Shown: positions 23,471 through 31,697, counted from the first letter of the stretch. The stretch: 39,839 nt of DNA from Verrucomicrobia bacterium UBA1629 (GCA_002321305.1 DCMF01000135.1:40953-80791); one strand, 5' to 3'. Translations and numbers: made by a program. The notes: generated by a model not told the origin, from the letters alone.

Positions 23471-25138
23471 TCAGTACGACCGGCCGTCGCGGCGGGCGAG
23501 GTAGTTGGCCAGAGCCTCCTTCAGGACGCGCGCGCCGCCGGCGGTCGGGTAGTTTCCCGTGAAGTACCAGTCGCCCGCCGAGTCGGGGCAGCAGGCGTGC
23601 AGGTCGTCGATCGTCTGGAACACGACGTCCACCCGCGCCTTCATGCCGGGCGGCGTGATGAGCCGCGCGATCTCCGCCGACAGCTCGTTTTGGGAATGCT
23701 GCGCGTAAATCTTCCGCACGTCGTCCGCCTGGCGGATCGCCGCCTCGCCGGCCAGGTTGACGAGGGCCTTGAACGCGACGAGCTCGCCGAGGGTCGACAT
23801 GTCGATGCCGTAGCAGTCGGGATAGCAGATCGGCGGGGCGGACGACGCGACGATGATGCGCTTCGGCCCGAGGCGGTCGAGCATCGGCAGGATCGCGTTC
23901 TTCATCGTGTTGCCGCGCACGATCGAGTCGTCGAGGACGACGAGCGTGTCCGTCCCCGGCCGCACGAGCCCGTAGGTGACGTCGTAGACGTGCTGGTAGA
24001 ACTCCCGCCGCGCGGCGGCGTCCGCGATGAACGTGCGGAACTTCGCGTCCTTCACCGCGATCTGCCCGAAGCGGACGGGACGCCCCTCCGCCAGGCCCTC
24101 CGTCCACAGCGCCTCCAACAGCCCGTGGAACGCGACCTGCGCCGAGTTCGGGATGTAGCTGAAGAACGTGTTCGCGAGGTCGCCGCCGACGGCCCTCAGA
24201 AGCGGCTTCGCGAGCGCCGCGCCGAGCGCCTTGCGCTCGCGGTGGATGTCCGCGTCGTTCGCGCGCGAGAAGTAGATGCGCTCGAAGACGCAGCTGCGCC
24301 GCTCCGCCGGATCGAGGATCCGCTCGAAGCGCACCGCGCCGTCCGGCGCGACCAGCAGGGCCTCGCCGGGCACGAGCTCGCGCACCGCGTCCGGCAGCGC
24401 GTTGAACGCCGCCTGAATGGCCGGACGCTCCGACGCGACGACCGCCACGTCGTCCGTGACGAGGCAGTAGCCCGGCCGGATGCCGTGGGGGTCGCGGACG
24501 GCGAAGCTCCAGCCGTCGCCGGTCATGCCGCAGAGCGTGTAGGCGCCGTCCAGCTTCGGCAGCAGCGCCTTCAGGGCCGCGACGAGAATCTTCCCCCGAT
24601 CCGTCTCGCCGTCGATCTCGGCCTTCAGCATCGTCGAGGCGAGCCATTCGCAGATGAGGTAGCCGTCGGCCGTCGACTCCGGGAACTTGCCGAGCGCGAC
24701 GTAGGCGTCGAAGAGGTCGCGCGTGTTCGTGAGGTTGAAGTTGCCCGCGAGGAAAAGCGTGCGGTTGAGCCGCGCGGCGCGATGCGCGAACGGGTGGCAG
24801 AAGCTGACGTCGCCGCGCCCGTAGGTCGCGTAGCGCAGGTGGCCGAGGAACAGCGTCTCGTTCATCCGCCGCCGCTTGGCCAGGAGGGACAGCAAGTCCG
24901 CCAGCGGACGATCCGAGGCGGACTTGAGTTCGGTGTAGGCGGGCCTGCCGGGTTCGGGCGTGAGCGTCAGCGTGACCGCGCCCGCGCCGTCCTGCCCCCG
25001 GTTGTGCTGCTTCTCCAGGAGAAGCGAAAGCTTCGTCCCCCCGAAATCCGCCGCGCCGTAGGCCGTCGCGTAATGGGACGCCCCCTTGCGAAGCCGCAGA
25101 AGCGACACCGCACACTCGTGTTTGATCGTGTCGGACAT
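23471..25138 (-). CDS. purF: Amidophosphoribosyltransferase (glutamine PRPP amidotransferase)
   Basis: First step of purine synthesis: PRPP plus glutamine to phosphoribosylamine. The N-terminal Ntn-type glutaminase has KHECAVSLLRL, where Cys9 would become the N-terminal nucleophile after removal of an 8-residue propeptide, and LEKQHNRGQDGAG. The C-terminal PRTase motif is VLDDSIVRGNTMKNAI. At 555 residues, with this N-terminus, it resembles the long PurF form seen in Bacteroidetes-like genomes rather than E. coli PurF. The start was placed at ATG 25138 because it gives the short propeptide; an in-frame ATG at 25192 would add 18 residues without family support. No clear promoter or ribosome site is visible. 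Confidence 0.92.
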   Translation of the reverse strand: MSDTIKHECAVSLLRLRKGASHYATAYGAADFGGTKLSLLLEKQHNRGQDGAGAVTLTLTPEPGRPAYTELKSASDRPLADLLSLLAKRRRMNETLFLGHLRYATYGRGDVSFCHPFAHRAARLNRTLFLAGNFNLTNTRDLFDAYVALGKFPESTADGYLICEWLASTMLKAEIDGETDRGKILVAALKALLPKLDGAYTLCGMTGDGWSFAVRDPHGIRPGYCLVTDDVAVVASERPAIQAAFNALPDAVRELVPGEALLVAPDGAVRFERILDPAERRSCVFERIYFSRANDADIHRERKALGAALAKPLLRAVGGDLANTFFSYIPNSAQVAFHGLLEALWTEGLAEGRPVRFGQIAVKDAKFRTFIADAAARREFYQHVYDVTYGLVRPGTDTLVVLDDSIVRGNTMKNAILPMLDRLGPKRIIVASSAPPICYPDCYGIDMSTLGELVAFKALVNLAGEAAIRQADDVRKIYAQHSQNELSAEIARLITPPGMKARVDVVFQTIDDLHACCPDSAGDWYFTGNYPTAGGARVLKEALANYLARRDGRSY

Positions 25139-25231
25139 GACGCAACCATCTTGCAAAGGCCATGCCATGCGGCAACAGCGGCAGAACGCCACGTCAGGAT
25201 TACGCAGGCTGTAAAACGAACCGCCGCGCCT

Positions 25232-26758
25232 TTACACGCGCCCGTCCCTTTCTCGCCGACCCTTCCCGCAGAAGCAGACCGCGTAGAGGCCGACGACCGC
25301 GAAGCAGACCGCCGGGACGGCGAAGCTCGCGCGCAGCGAGGCCTGACAGAGCTTCAGGTCCGGGTCCCAGTCCGTCGAGAAGCCCGGCACGAGCGCGCAC
25401 CACGCCGAGTCCGGGTTGCCGAGGATGTCCGCCATCCACGGCGTGACGATCGCGCCGCCGAGAATCGCCATGATGAGGCCGGACGCGCCGAGCTTCAGGG
25501 CCTTCGGATCGAGCCCGCCGAGCGCCATGCCGTAGATCGTCGGGAACATGAGCGACATGAAGCCGCTCATCGCGACGAGGCAGAGGACGTTCCATGAGAA
25601 CGGCAGGCCGCCGACCGCGAAGAGGACGCGCGTCGGCAGGTACATGACGCCGAGGCAGCAGCCGATCGCGCCCGCCGCGAAGACGGCCATCATCTTCGCC
25701 GGCTCGACGTACTTCATGAGGAACGTCGCGATCCAGCGGAACGCGATGAAGAGCGAGATCGCGACCGTGTAGTAGGTCGCGCCGTCCGCCGGCGTGACGC
25801 CAAGCTCCTTCTGGCAGTAGACGTTCAGCCACGTCCACGCGGCGATCTGGACGCCGATGTTGAAGAACTGGGCGACGACGCCCATTCCGTAGCGCGGCGT
25901 CCGGAGGAGCGTCACGAGCATCGCCCGGTAGTCGCGCTGGACGGCGACGTAGGCGAGCGGGCCGAGGCAGCCGAGCAGCACCCAGACGATCTTGTTCATG
26001 TCCGGGAAGAGGAAGTAGAGCGCGGTGACCGGCACGAACGTGAAGAGCGTCGCGACGCCGACGCGCCTCAGCGCCGTGGCGCGCGCGTCCAGCGGCGAAT
26101 CCTCCTCCTTCGCGAAGAGGAAGAAGAGCCAGATGAGCGCGGCGACCGCGCAGAGGCCGACGTAGGGCGCGCAGACCCAGAAGAGCTCGTTGTGGATGAT
26201 GCCCTGCCGCGTCGCCTCGTCCATCAGCGCGCGCTCCTCGGCCGTCGCGGGATGGAGGTGCGAGAGGATGAGCTGCTGGGCGAGGACGATGCCGGCCATC
26301 GAGCCGACGGGATTGAACATCTGCGCGAAGTTGAGCCGCCGCACGGCCGTCGCCTCGTCGCCGAGCGAGAGGACGTACGGGTTGCACGTCGTCTCCAGCA
26401 GCGAGCAGCCGCCCGCGACGATGAAGATCGCGATGAAGTAGACGTCGAAGCTCTGTGCAAGGCAGGCGGGGATGTAGAGGAGCGCGCCCGCGATGTAGAT
26501 GAAGAGCCCGATCAGCACGCCCTTGCGGTAGCTGAACTCCTCGGCCAGCACCGCCGCGAAGATCGCGAGCACCGCGTAGGCCCCGTAGAACGCGACCTGC
26601 ACGAGGCCGGCCTTCGACTGGTCCATCGTGAAGATGCGCTGGAACGACGGCACGAGGTTGTCCGTCATGTTGTTCAGGAGCCCCCACAGCGTGAAGCAGC
26701 TCACGAGCATGATGAAGACGGGGAGGTGTTTGCGGGTGATGAGTCGTGCCTTTTCCAT
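25232..26758 (-). CDS. fucP: FucP-like MFS sugar:H+ symporter
   Basis: A 508-residue, roughly 12-TM transporter. The start LITRKHLPVFIMLVSCFTLW then GLLNNMTDNLVPSFQ, and later SLLETTCNPYVLSLG, match the FucP subgroup of the major facilitator superfamily (L-fucose and related sugars). It is longer than E. coli FucP (about 440 residues), with an extra loop around residues 160-200 (LILSHLHPATAEERAL). No fucose catabolic genes are adjacent, so the exact sugar is open. ATG 26758 is 9 nt after a TATAAT box; the longer upstream reading would start before the promoter. It is divergent from htpX. Confidence 0.87.
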   Translation of the reverse strand: MEKARLITRKHLPVFIMLVSCFTLWGLLNNMTDNLVPSFQRIFTMDQSKAGLVQVAFYGAYAVLAIFAAVLAEEFSYRKGVLIGLFIYIAGALLYIPACLAQSFDVYFIAIFIVAGGCSLLETTCNPYVLSLGDEATAVRRLNFAQMFNPVGSMAGIVLAQQLILSHLHPATAEERALMDEATRQGIIHNELFWVCAPYVGLCAVAALIWLFFLFAKEEDSPLDARATALRRVGVATLFTFVPVTALYFLFPDMNKIVWVLLGCLGPLAYVAVQRDYRAMLVTLLRTPRYGMGVVAQFFNIGVQIAAWTWLNVYCQKELGVTPADGATYYTVAISLFIAFRWIATFLMKYVEPAKMMAVFAAGAIGCCLGVMYLPTRVLFAVGGLPFSWNVLCLVAMSGFMSLMFPTIYGMALGGLDPKALKLGASGLIMAILGGAIVTPWMADILGNPDSAWCALVPGFSTDWDPDLKLCQASLRASFAVPAVCFAVVGLYAVCFCGKGRRERDGRV

Positions 26759-26777
26759 GATTGAGGGATTATACCAT
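26759..26777 (-). promoter_or_regulatory. Extended -10 promoter of fucP
   Basis: ATGGTATAAT on the minus strand (TATAAT 26773-26768), 9 nt before the ATG. It shares the 152-bp divergent spacer with the htpX promoter; the GC-rich middle of the spacer shows nothing else. Confidence 0.7.
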
Positions 26778-26891
26778 ATTTCGACCGTCCGAACCGTCAC
26801 GTCCCCACGACCCGCCCTGATCCCGTTGGGCGCCGCCTTCGCCGACCCTTCAGCCGCCCCAACCGCAGCCGCCCAGTACGAGCCCCGCCAT

Positions 26892-26910
26892 TTTTGCTAT
26901 AATGTCCGCC
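26892..26910 (+). promoter_or_regulatory. Extended -10 promoter of htpX
   Basis: TTGCTATAAT on the plus strand (TATAAT 26898-26903), 7 nt before ATG 26911. The in-frame ATG at 26902 overlaps the -10 box and cannot be transcribed from it. Confidence 0.7.
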
Positions 26911-27801
26911 ATGAAACGCATTGTCCTGTTCCTGGTCACCAACCTCGCCGTGATGCTCACGCTGGGCATCGTGGCGAATGTCCTGTGTGCCGTCCTCGGC
27001 ACGTCCGTCGCCGAACTCGTCGGCCCCGAATGGGCAGACCTTCTCGTCTTCGCCTTCGTCTACGGCCTCGTGGGCGCGTTCATCTCGCTCCTGCTCTCCA
27101 AGCCGATGGCGAAGATGGCGTGCGGCGCGCGGACGATCGACGGCACCGAGGGCGAGTCCGAACGCTGGCTCGTCGCGACGGTCGAGGATCTCGCGCGGCG
27201 GGCGGGCGTGAACACGCCGGAGGTCGCGATCTATCCCGGCGCGGCGAACGCCTTCGCGACGGGCGCGTTCAGGAACCATGCGCTCGTCGCCGTCTCGACG
27301 GACATCATGGGCCAGATGTCGAAGGAGGAGCTGCGCGCCGTGCTCGGCCACGAGATCAGCCATGTCGCGAACGGCGACATGGTGACGCTCACGCTCGTGC
27401 AGGGCGTCCTCAACGCCTTCGTGATCGTGATCTCGCGCGTTCTCGCGTCAGTTCTCGCGAACGCCGGCCGGGGCGACGGCGAGCGCCGCCGCGATGGCGG
27501 CGGGCTCTACTTCCTGCTCGTGATGGTCTTGCAGCTCGCGCTCGGCATCCTCGCATCGCTCGTCGTCTTCTGGTTCTCGCGCAAGCGCGAATACGCCGCC
27601 GACGCCGGCTCGGCGCACCTCCTCGGCTCGCCGTCGCCGATGATCGCGGCGCTGCGCCGTCTCGGCAACCTGCAGCCGGGCGTCCTGCCCGACTCGCTCA
27701 AGGCGATGGGCATCGCCGAAGGCAAAAAGACGTCGATCTGGTCGACGCACCCCGCGCTCGAAGACCGCATCGCCGCCCTGCAGAACCTGACGGCCAGCTG
27801 A
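26911..27801 (+). CDS. htpX: HtpX-type M48 membrane metalloprotease
   Basis: A 296-residue zinc protease of the inner membrane that degrades misfolded membrane proteins. Two N-terminal TM helices (IVLFLVTNLAVMLTLGIVAN; LLVFAFVYGLVGAFISLLLS) precede the zinc motif GHEISH (about residue 147). Two more TM helices follow, and KREYAADAGSAHL supplies the third ligand (Glu). NTPEVAIYPGAANAFATG is also typical. ATG 26911 was chosen because it lies 7 nt after the -10 box. It is the first gene of a plus-strand operon with ispA and a nucleotidase. Confidence 0.95.
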   Translation: MKRIVLFLVTNLAVMLTLGIVANVLCAVLGTSVAELVGPEWADLLVFAFVYGLVGAFISLLLSKPMAKMACGARTIDGTEGESERWLVATVEDLARRAGVNTPEVAIYPGAANAFATGAFRNHALVAVSTDIMGQMSKEELRAVLGHEISHVANGDMVTLTLVQGVLNAFVIVISRVLASVLANAGRGDGERRRDGGGLYFLLVMVLQLALGILASLVVFWFSRKREYAADAGSAHLLGSPSPMIAALRRLGNLQPGVLPDSLKAMGIAEGKKTSIWSTHPALEDRIAALQNLTAS

Positions 27802-27820
27802 ACGAGAAGGAGCCGAAGCC

Positions 27821-28684
27821 ATGTCGGTCGAGAATAATCGGGCGCGGACGCTGCGCGCGCTTGTCGAGGCGACGCTGAACGAGGTGCTGCCGGCGGCGGA
27901 CGAACGGCCCGCGATTCTCGCCGAGGCGATGCGGTATGCCGTCGGCACGGGCGGCAAGCGGATCCGTCCGCTCATCTGCCTCGCGTCGGCGACGGCCGTC
28001 GGCGGAATGGCCGAGGACGCGAAGTATCCGGCGGCCGCGATCGAGATCCTGCACAACTACACGCTCGTCCACGACGACCTGCCGGCGATGGACAACGACG
28101 TCTTGCGGCGCGGACAGCCGACGGTCTGGAAGAAGTTCGGCGAGGCGAACGCGATTCTCGCGGGGGACGCGCTTCTGGCGCTCGCCTACCAGACGGCGGC
28201 GAAAGCCCCGCGCAACGTCGCGGCGATCGTCGGCGTGCTGGGCGAAAAGGGCGTCGGCGTCGTGCGCGGCCAGGTCGAAGACCTCCGCTTCCAAACCACC
28301 CAACCCACCCAAACCTTCCAAACCTCCCCAACCTTCCAAACCTCCCAAACCACCCAAACCTCCCAAACCACCCAAACCTCCATCTCCTTCATCTACCTCC
28401 ACAAGACGTCCGACCTGTTCGTCGCGGCGGCGAAGATGGGGGCCTTGGCGGGCGGCGGCGCGCCGGACGACGTGGCGCGGCTGGAACGCTTCGCGCTGAA
28501 CCTCGGCCTCGCGTTCCAGTTCGAAGACGACCTGCTGGACGGGGACGGCCCCTATCCGCGCGCGGAGACCGAGCGCCGCGTGGCCGAGACGACGGCGGCG
28601 GCGATTGCCGCGCTGGAAGGGCTGCCCGGCGAGACGGGCTTCCTGCGCGAACTGGCCCAAAAGCTCGTCGGACGAAAGGCATGA
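27821..28684 (+). CDS. ispA: Polyprenyl (farnesyl/geranylgeranyl) diphosphate synthase with in-frame repeat insertion
   Basis: A 287-residue all-helical prenyltransferase that condenses IPP with allylic diphosphates. The first Asp-rich motif is HDDLPAMDND (about residue 85), GGKRIRPL is before it and FEDDLLDGDG (about residue 235) is the second motif. Between VRGQVEDLRF and ISFIYLHKT, where relatives have a short linker to the 'HxxKTxxL' helix, exactly 30 residues (158-187) are coded by ten 9-bp DNA repeats and read QTT, QTS or QTF. Both motifs are intact, so the insertion is probably tolerated in an exposed loop. The GAAGGAG box lies 8 nt upstream of ATG. The stop abuts the nucleotidase start. 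Confidence 0.9.
   Translation: MSVENNRARTLRALVEATLNEVLPAADERPAILAEAMRYAVGTGGKRIRPLICLASATAVGGMAEDAKYPAAAIEILHNYTLVHDDLPAMDNDVLRRGQPTVWKKFGEANAILAGDALLALAYQTAAKAPRNVAAIVGVLGEKGVGVVRGQVEDLRFQTTQPTQTFQTSPTFQTSQTTQTSQTTQTSISFIYLHKTSDLFVAAAKMGALAGGGAPDDVARLERFALNLGLAFQFEDDLLDGDGPYPRAETERRVAETTAAAIAALEGLPGETGFLRELAQKLVGRKA
28292..28381 (+). repeat. 9-mer word array (CAAACCTCC family), 10 units, in frame in ispA
   Basis: Ten contiguous 9-bp units: CAAACCACC, CAACCCACC, CAAACCTTC, CAAACCTCC, CCAACCTTC, CAAACCTCC, CAAACCACC, CAAACCTCC, CAAACCACC, CAAACCTCC. Core CAAACC is kept and the last three bases vary. Units start in codon phase 0 and code Gln-Thr-X. Confidence 0.95.
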
Positions 28685-29284
28685 ATGCGCATCTACTGTG
28701 ACATGGACGACATCCTCTGCGAGACGGCGGCGACGCTCTGCCGGCTCGCGGCGGAAAGGTTCGGCGTGCGCGTCCGCTACGAGGACGTGCGCGACTTCGA
28801 TTTGCAGCAGACCTTCGGGCTGACGGAAGGCCAGATGCAGGACTTCATGCGCCTGGCGCACGAGCCGGCGTGCCTGCTGTCCTACCCCGAAACGCCGGGG
28901 GCGGTCGCGGGCGTCCGGTCGCTTGTCGCCGCCGGGCACGACGTCGAGATCGTGACGGGACGCCCCGCGACGTCGCACGCGGCGACGGAGGCGTGGCTGA
29001 GGGCCGCTGGACTGGGTGCGCTCCCGGTCACCTACGTGAACAAGTACGGGCGTCGCTTCTCGCAGGACGGCGATGCGCCGGAGATGGTGCCGTTGGCCGA
29101 CTTGCTGAAACGTCACTATGACATCGCAATCGACGATTCGCCGCTCATCCTGTCCGCGCTCGCGGCCTGGACGGATACGCGGGTGCTGGTCTTTGACCGT
29201 CCGTGGAACCGGGACTCCGCGCTCGCGCCGAACATGACGCGCGTGAAGTCCTGGGCGGAGATTCTCTCTTCTCCTGCGAAGTAG
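28685..29284 (+). CDS. HAD-family 5'(3')-deoxyribonucleotidase-like phosphatase
   Basis: A 199-residue soluble HAD phosphatase. The nucleophile motif is YCDMDDILCET at the N-terminus. HDVEIVTGRPATS is motif II, KYGRR supplies the Lys region, and YDIAIDDSPLIL is the acidic motif. The pattern fits the NT5C (5'-nucleotidase, deoxy pyrimidine, cytosolic type C) family, which dephosphorylates nucleoside monophosphates; the substrate here is not certain. ATG 28685 directly follows the ispA stop with no gap, so it is cotranscribed. It ends tail-to-tail with gph. Confidence 0.75.
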   Translation: MRIYCDMDDILCETAATLCRLAAERFGVRVRYEDVRDFDLQQTFGLTEGQMQDFMRLAHEPACLLSYPETPGAVAGVRSLVAAGHDVEIVTGRPATSHAATEAWLRAAGLGALPVTYVNKYGRRFSQDGDAPEMVPLADLLKRHYDIAIDDSPLILSALAAWTDTRVLVFDRPWNRDSALAPNMTRVKSWAEILSSPAK

Positions 29285-29314
29285 AAGCGGACGCTCACCC
29301 CATCGCCTTGGGCT

Positions 29315-29346
29315 GGCTGCGCCACAGAGGAGGGTCGGGCGCAGCC
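29315..29346. terminator. Hairpin between convergent genes
   Basis: GGCTGCGCC (29315-29323) pairs with GGCGCAGCC (29338-29346) in the 84-bp gap between the convergent nucleotidase and gph genes. There is no T run on either side; it is a likely bidirectional stop by position. Confidence 0.5.
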
Positions 29347-29368
29347 CCCAGGCCCACACCCGCGTCCT

Positions 29369-30001
29369 TCACTTCAGGCAGCGCAGAAGCTCGTTGAAGC
29401 GGCTGATGCGCACCGTGTAGCGCGAATCGCCGAGCGAGCCGAAGCCGTAGGCGCAGAACGCGCTCTTCACGCCCGCATTCGCCGCGCAGTCGAGATCCGT
29501 CCAGCTGTCGCCGACCATCCAGTCGCGGGACGACAGGCGGTGTCCGCCGAGGCGCGCCGCACAGTCCCGGAGCGGCAGGGCGGACGGCTTCATTTCCGCA
29601 CAGTCGCCGCCCGCCACCACGGCCGAGCCGAAGAGGCGGTCAAGGCCGAACTTCTCAAGGATCATCCGCGTCGCGAAATTCGGCTTGTTCGTGTTGACGC
29701 CCAGGAGCCACCCGCGCCGCGCGAGTTCCTCCAGCGTCTCGCGCACGTCCGGATAGAGCGTGACCGACTCGCAGCAGTGTTCGGCGTAGTGGCTGCGGAA
29801 AATCGCCGCGACGTCCTCGCCCGTCCGTTCGGGAATCGCGTGGTCGAGCAGATAGCGCGCGCCCCGTCCGACGAAGCCGATGACCGTCTCGACCGGCAGC
29901 TCCGCCAGCCCCAGGTCGCGTCGCGTGTGGTTGACCGTCGCCGCCAAGTCGGCCTTCGAGTCGATCAGCGTGCCGTCCATGTCAAAGAAAACCGCATTCA
30001 T
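29369..30001 (-). CDS. gph: HAD hydrolase, phosphoglycolate phosphatase-like
   Basis: A 210-residue HAD phosphatase with motif I FFDMDGTLIDSKADL, a four-helix cap (GFVGRGARYLLDHAI), motif II VNTNKPN, the Lys at EMKPS and motif IV WMVGDSWTDLDCA. The layout and DSKADLA start fit Gph, which removes the phosphate from 2-phosphoglycolate; related sugar-phosphate phosphatases look the same, so the substrate is tentative. Its ATG overlaps the queH stop by 4 bp, placing it last in the murI-queH-gph transcript. Confidence 0.8.
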   Translation of the reverse strand: MNAVFFDMDGTLIDSKADLAATVNHTRRDLGLAELPVETVIGFVGRGARYLLDHAIPERTGEDVAAIFRSHYAEHCCESVTLYPDVRETLEELARRGWLLGVNTNKPNFATRMILEKFGLDRLFGSAVVAGGDCAEMKPSALPLRDCAARLGGHRLSSRDWMVGDSWTDLDCAANAGVKSAFCAYGFGSLGDSRYTVRISRFNELLRCLK

Positions 30002-30558
30002 GCCCGTGTCTCCCGTTTCGAGAACTCGCAGCCGCAGTACGACTGCCGATAAAGCCCCAGTTCCGCCGCACGGCGGACGGACAGCTTGAAGCCCTCCTTC
30101 TTCTTGAAGTCAATCGTCAGGAACTGCGGCGCGTCCGGGCCGGAAGCCACCTCGGACATCGCCGCTTGCCCCGCCGCGAAGACGACGGCGCTCACCTTGT
30201 GCGGCGAGACGGTCAGCGACGTCGTGAACGTGTCGAGTCCATTCGCCGCCGCGAACGCCGCCGCCTTCGCGAGGTTGTAGCGGAAGCACCGCGCACACCG
30301 CGCGCCCTTCTCCGGCGCGTCCTCGTAGCCGGCGGCGACTTCGCGCAGCCAATCGGCATGGTCATAGGGGAGCGCGGCGAATGGAACGCCCTCGACACGC
30401 GCCAATCGCTCGGCGGCGGCCCTGCGCTTCTCGAATTCCTCCGCCGTGTCGATGTTCGAGTTTGCGAAGAGCAGCGTGACGTCATACCCGACATCCCGCA
30501 GGCGCGGCACGCACGCCGACGCGCACGGCCCGCAGCACGCATGAAGAACAGCCGTCAT
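29998..30558 (-). CDS. queH: Epoxyqueuosine reductase QueH
   Basis: A 186-residue protein that reduces epoxyqueuosine to queuosine in tRNA, replacing QueG. Diagnostic Cys residues are present: HACCGPCAS at the N-terminus, KGARCARCFRYNL in the middle, and LYRQSYCGCEFS at the end, which bind an iron-sulfur cluster plus a second metal. TTSLTVSPHK is also typical. It overlaps murI upstream and gph downstream by 4 bp each, indicating one operon and coupled translation. No other queuosine genes are in the window. Confidence 0.93.
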   Translation of the reverse strand: MTAVLHACCGPCASACVPRLRDVGYDVTLLFANSNIDTAEEFEKRRAAAERLARVEGVPFAALPYDHADWLREVAAGYEDAPEKGARCARCFRYNLAKAAAFAAANGLDTFTTSLTVSPHKVSAVVFAAGQAAMSEVASGPDAPQFLTIDFKKKEGFKLSVRRAAELGLYRQSYCGCEFSKRETRA

Positions 30559-31280
30559 TTCATTCCTTTCAGGACACGCCGGATCTGCCGCGCGACGGCG
30601 TCCGACGGATCAATCACCTCGGCGCGTCCCGCGCAGACCTTTTCGATCACGGGCTTCAGGTGCGGAAAGTGCGTGCAGCCGAGGACGATGCGGTCGGCCC
30701 CCGCCTTCAGCAGCGGCTCGATCTTCGCGCGGACAACCCGCTCGACCTCCAAACCTCCCAAACCTTCCAAACCTCCCAAACCGTCCAAACCTCCCAAACC
30801 TCCCAGACCTCCCAAACCGTCCAAACCCGCCTTCTCCACAATCTCAACAAACTCGTCGGCGACGACGGCAAGCACCGTCACGTCCTGCGCGAACCGCGCC
30901 TTCGTCTCGTTGTAGAGGCGGCCATGGAACGTGCCCGCCGTCGCGAGGACGCCGACGACGCCCGTCGCCGACTTGAGCGCGGCGGGCTTCAGCGCGGGCT
31001 CGATGCCGACGAACGGCACCTGCGGATAGTGCGCGCGCAGGTAGTCGATCGCAGCGGCCGTCGCCGTGTTGCAGGCGACGACGATCACTCCGCAGCCGCG
31101 CCGCAGCAGCTCTTCGGTGTTCGCGACTGAAAGCCGGATGATCTCCTCCGGCGGCTTGTTGCCATAGGGGCAGTTCTTCGAGTCGGCGAGGTATTCCGTC
31201 GCGACGTCCGGGCAGAGCTTCTGGAACGCACGAAGGATGCACGTGCCGCCGATGCCGCTGTCGAAAAAGCCGACCTTCAT
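30555..31280 (-). CDS. murI: Glutamate racemase with in-frame repeat insertion
   Basis: Makes D-glutamate for peptidoglycan. The start is GFFDSGIGG; the two catalytic Cys are in VVACNTATA (Cys70) and VLGCTHFPHL (Cys202), and CPYGNKP is conserved. The length (241) is slightly below the usual 260-270 even though residues 151-177 come from nine 9-bp DNA repeats read as Gly-Gly-Leu, Asp-Gly-Leu or Glu-Gly-Leu. The insertion sits between EFVEIVEK and VERVVRAKIEPL, replacing the variable stretch before the second domain half. Catalytic residues are intact. ATG overlaps the preceding 34-codon frame by 4 bp. Confidence 0.92.
   Translation of the reverse strand: MKVGFFDSGIGGTCILRAFQKLCPDVATEYLADSKNCPYGNKPPEEIIRLSVANTEELLRRGCGVIVVACNTATAAAIDYLRAHYPQVPFVGIEPALKPAALKSATGVVGVLATAGTFHGRLYNETKARFAQDVTVLAVVADEFVEIVEKAGLDGLGGLGGLGGLDGLGGLEGLGGLEVERVVRAKIEPLLKAGADRIVLGCTHFPHLKPVIEKVCAGRAEVIDPSDAVARQIRRVLKGMK
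30750..30830 (-). repeat. 9-mer word array (CAAACCTCC family), 9 units, in frame in murI
   Basis: Nine contiguous units on the plus strand (CAAACCTCC, CAAACCTTC, CAAACCTCC, CAAACCGTC, CAAACCTCC, CAAACCTCC, CAGACCTCC, CAAACCGTC, CAAACCCGC). The gene reads the opposite strand to ispA, giving G-G-L triplets. Unit borders again fall on codon borders. Confidence 0.95.
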
Positions 31281-31381
31281 CGCCCGACGGCCTCCCGAAC
31301 CTCGCGCAGCGCGCGCCGCGCCTCTCCGACAAGCGTACGCATCCAGAGGAAGACCTCAATGACTTGCACCGGCTTATGCAT
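31277..31381 (-). pseudogene. Probable hipA N-terminal remnant (34 codons)
   Basis: ATG 31381 overlaps the stop of the HipB-like gene by 8 bp and the frame ends in a 4-bp overlap with murI. The residues VIEVFLWMRTLVGEARR resemble the first beta strand and turn of HipA toxins ('VxLWGxxVGxL'), and hipB-hipA overlaps of this kind are usual. After that the sequence becomes Ala/Arg-rich and stops. This suggests a hipA gene deleted down to its first 20 or so codons, leaving the regulator fused to the murI operon. It could instead be a small leader peptide for murI. Confidence 0.4.
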
Positions 31382-31697
31382 GGGCGCGTCTCCGCTTCTT
31401 CCTCATGACCGCCGTCAGCGCATCCGCATACGCAATCGGGCTGACCGAATCCTTGGGTTCGAGTTCGCCAATCCACCAGTCCTGTCCGAGCGTCCGACAG
31501 GCCAGAACAAACGAGCCGAGCGTCGCGCCCTCACCGCGCTCCAAGTGCTTGACCGCCGTCAGGGAAATGCCGCTGCGTTCAGCCAGCATCTGCTGCGTCA
31601 TGTTCCTGCGCAAGCGATGCTCACGCAAGGCCACGCCGATGCGCTTCAGCAGTGATTCTCGTGTCCCGATTGTCATGACAGTTCTTTTTAGGCCCAT
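31374..31697 (-). CDS. XRE-family HTH regulator, HipB-like
   Basis: A 107-residue protein with a helix-turn-helix (GVALREHRLRRNMTQQMLAE then RSGISLTAVKHLERGEG) and a C-terminal segment VSPIAYADALTAVMRKKRRR, as in HipB-type antitoxins that bind DNA and their kinase toxin. The expected hipA partner directly downstream is only a 34-codon stub, so it is an orphan antitoxin or now a regulator of the murI-queH-gph genes behind it. ATG 31697 lies 10 nt after the -10 box; a second in-frame ATG at 31676 is possible. The A+T content upstream is higher than in the neighbourhood. Confidence 0.8.
   Translation of the reverse strand: MGLKRTVMTIGTRESLLKRIGVALREHRLRRNMTQQMLAERSGISLTAVKHLERGEGATLGSFVLACRTLGQDWWIGELEPKDSVSPIAYADALTAVMRKKRRRAHA

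Noticed and set aside
28292..28381. Possible CRISPR array
   Set aside because: Units are 7-9 bp, contiguous and degenerate, with no spacers and no cas genes in the window.
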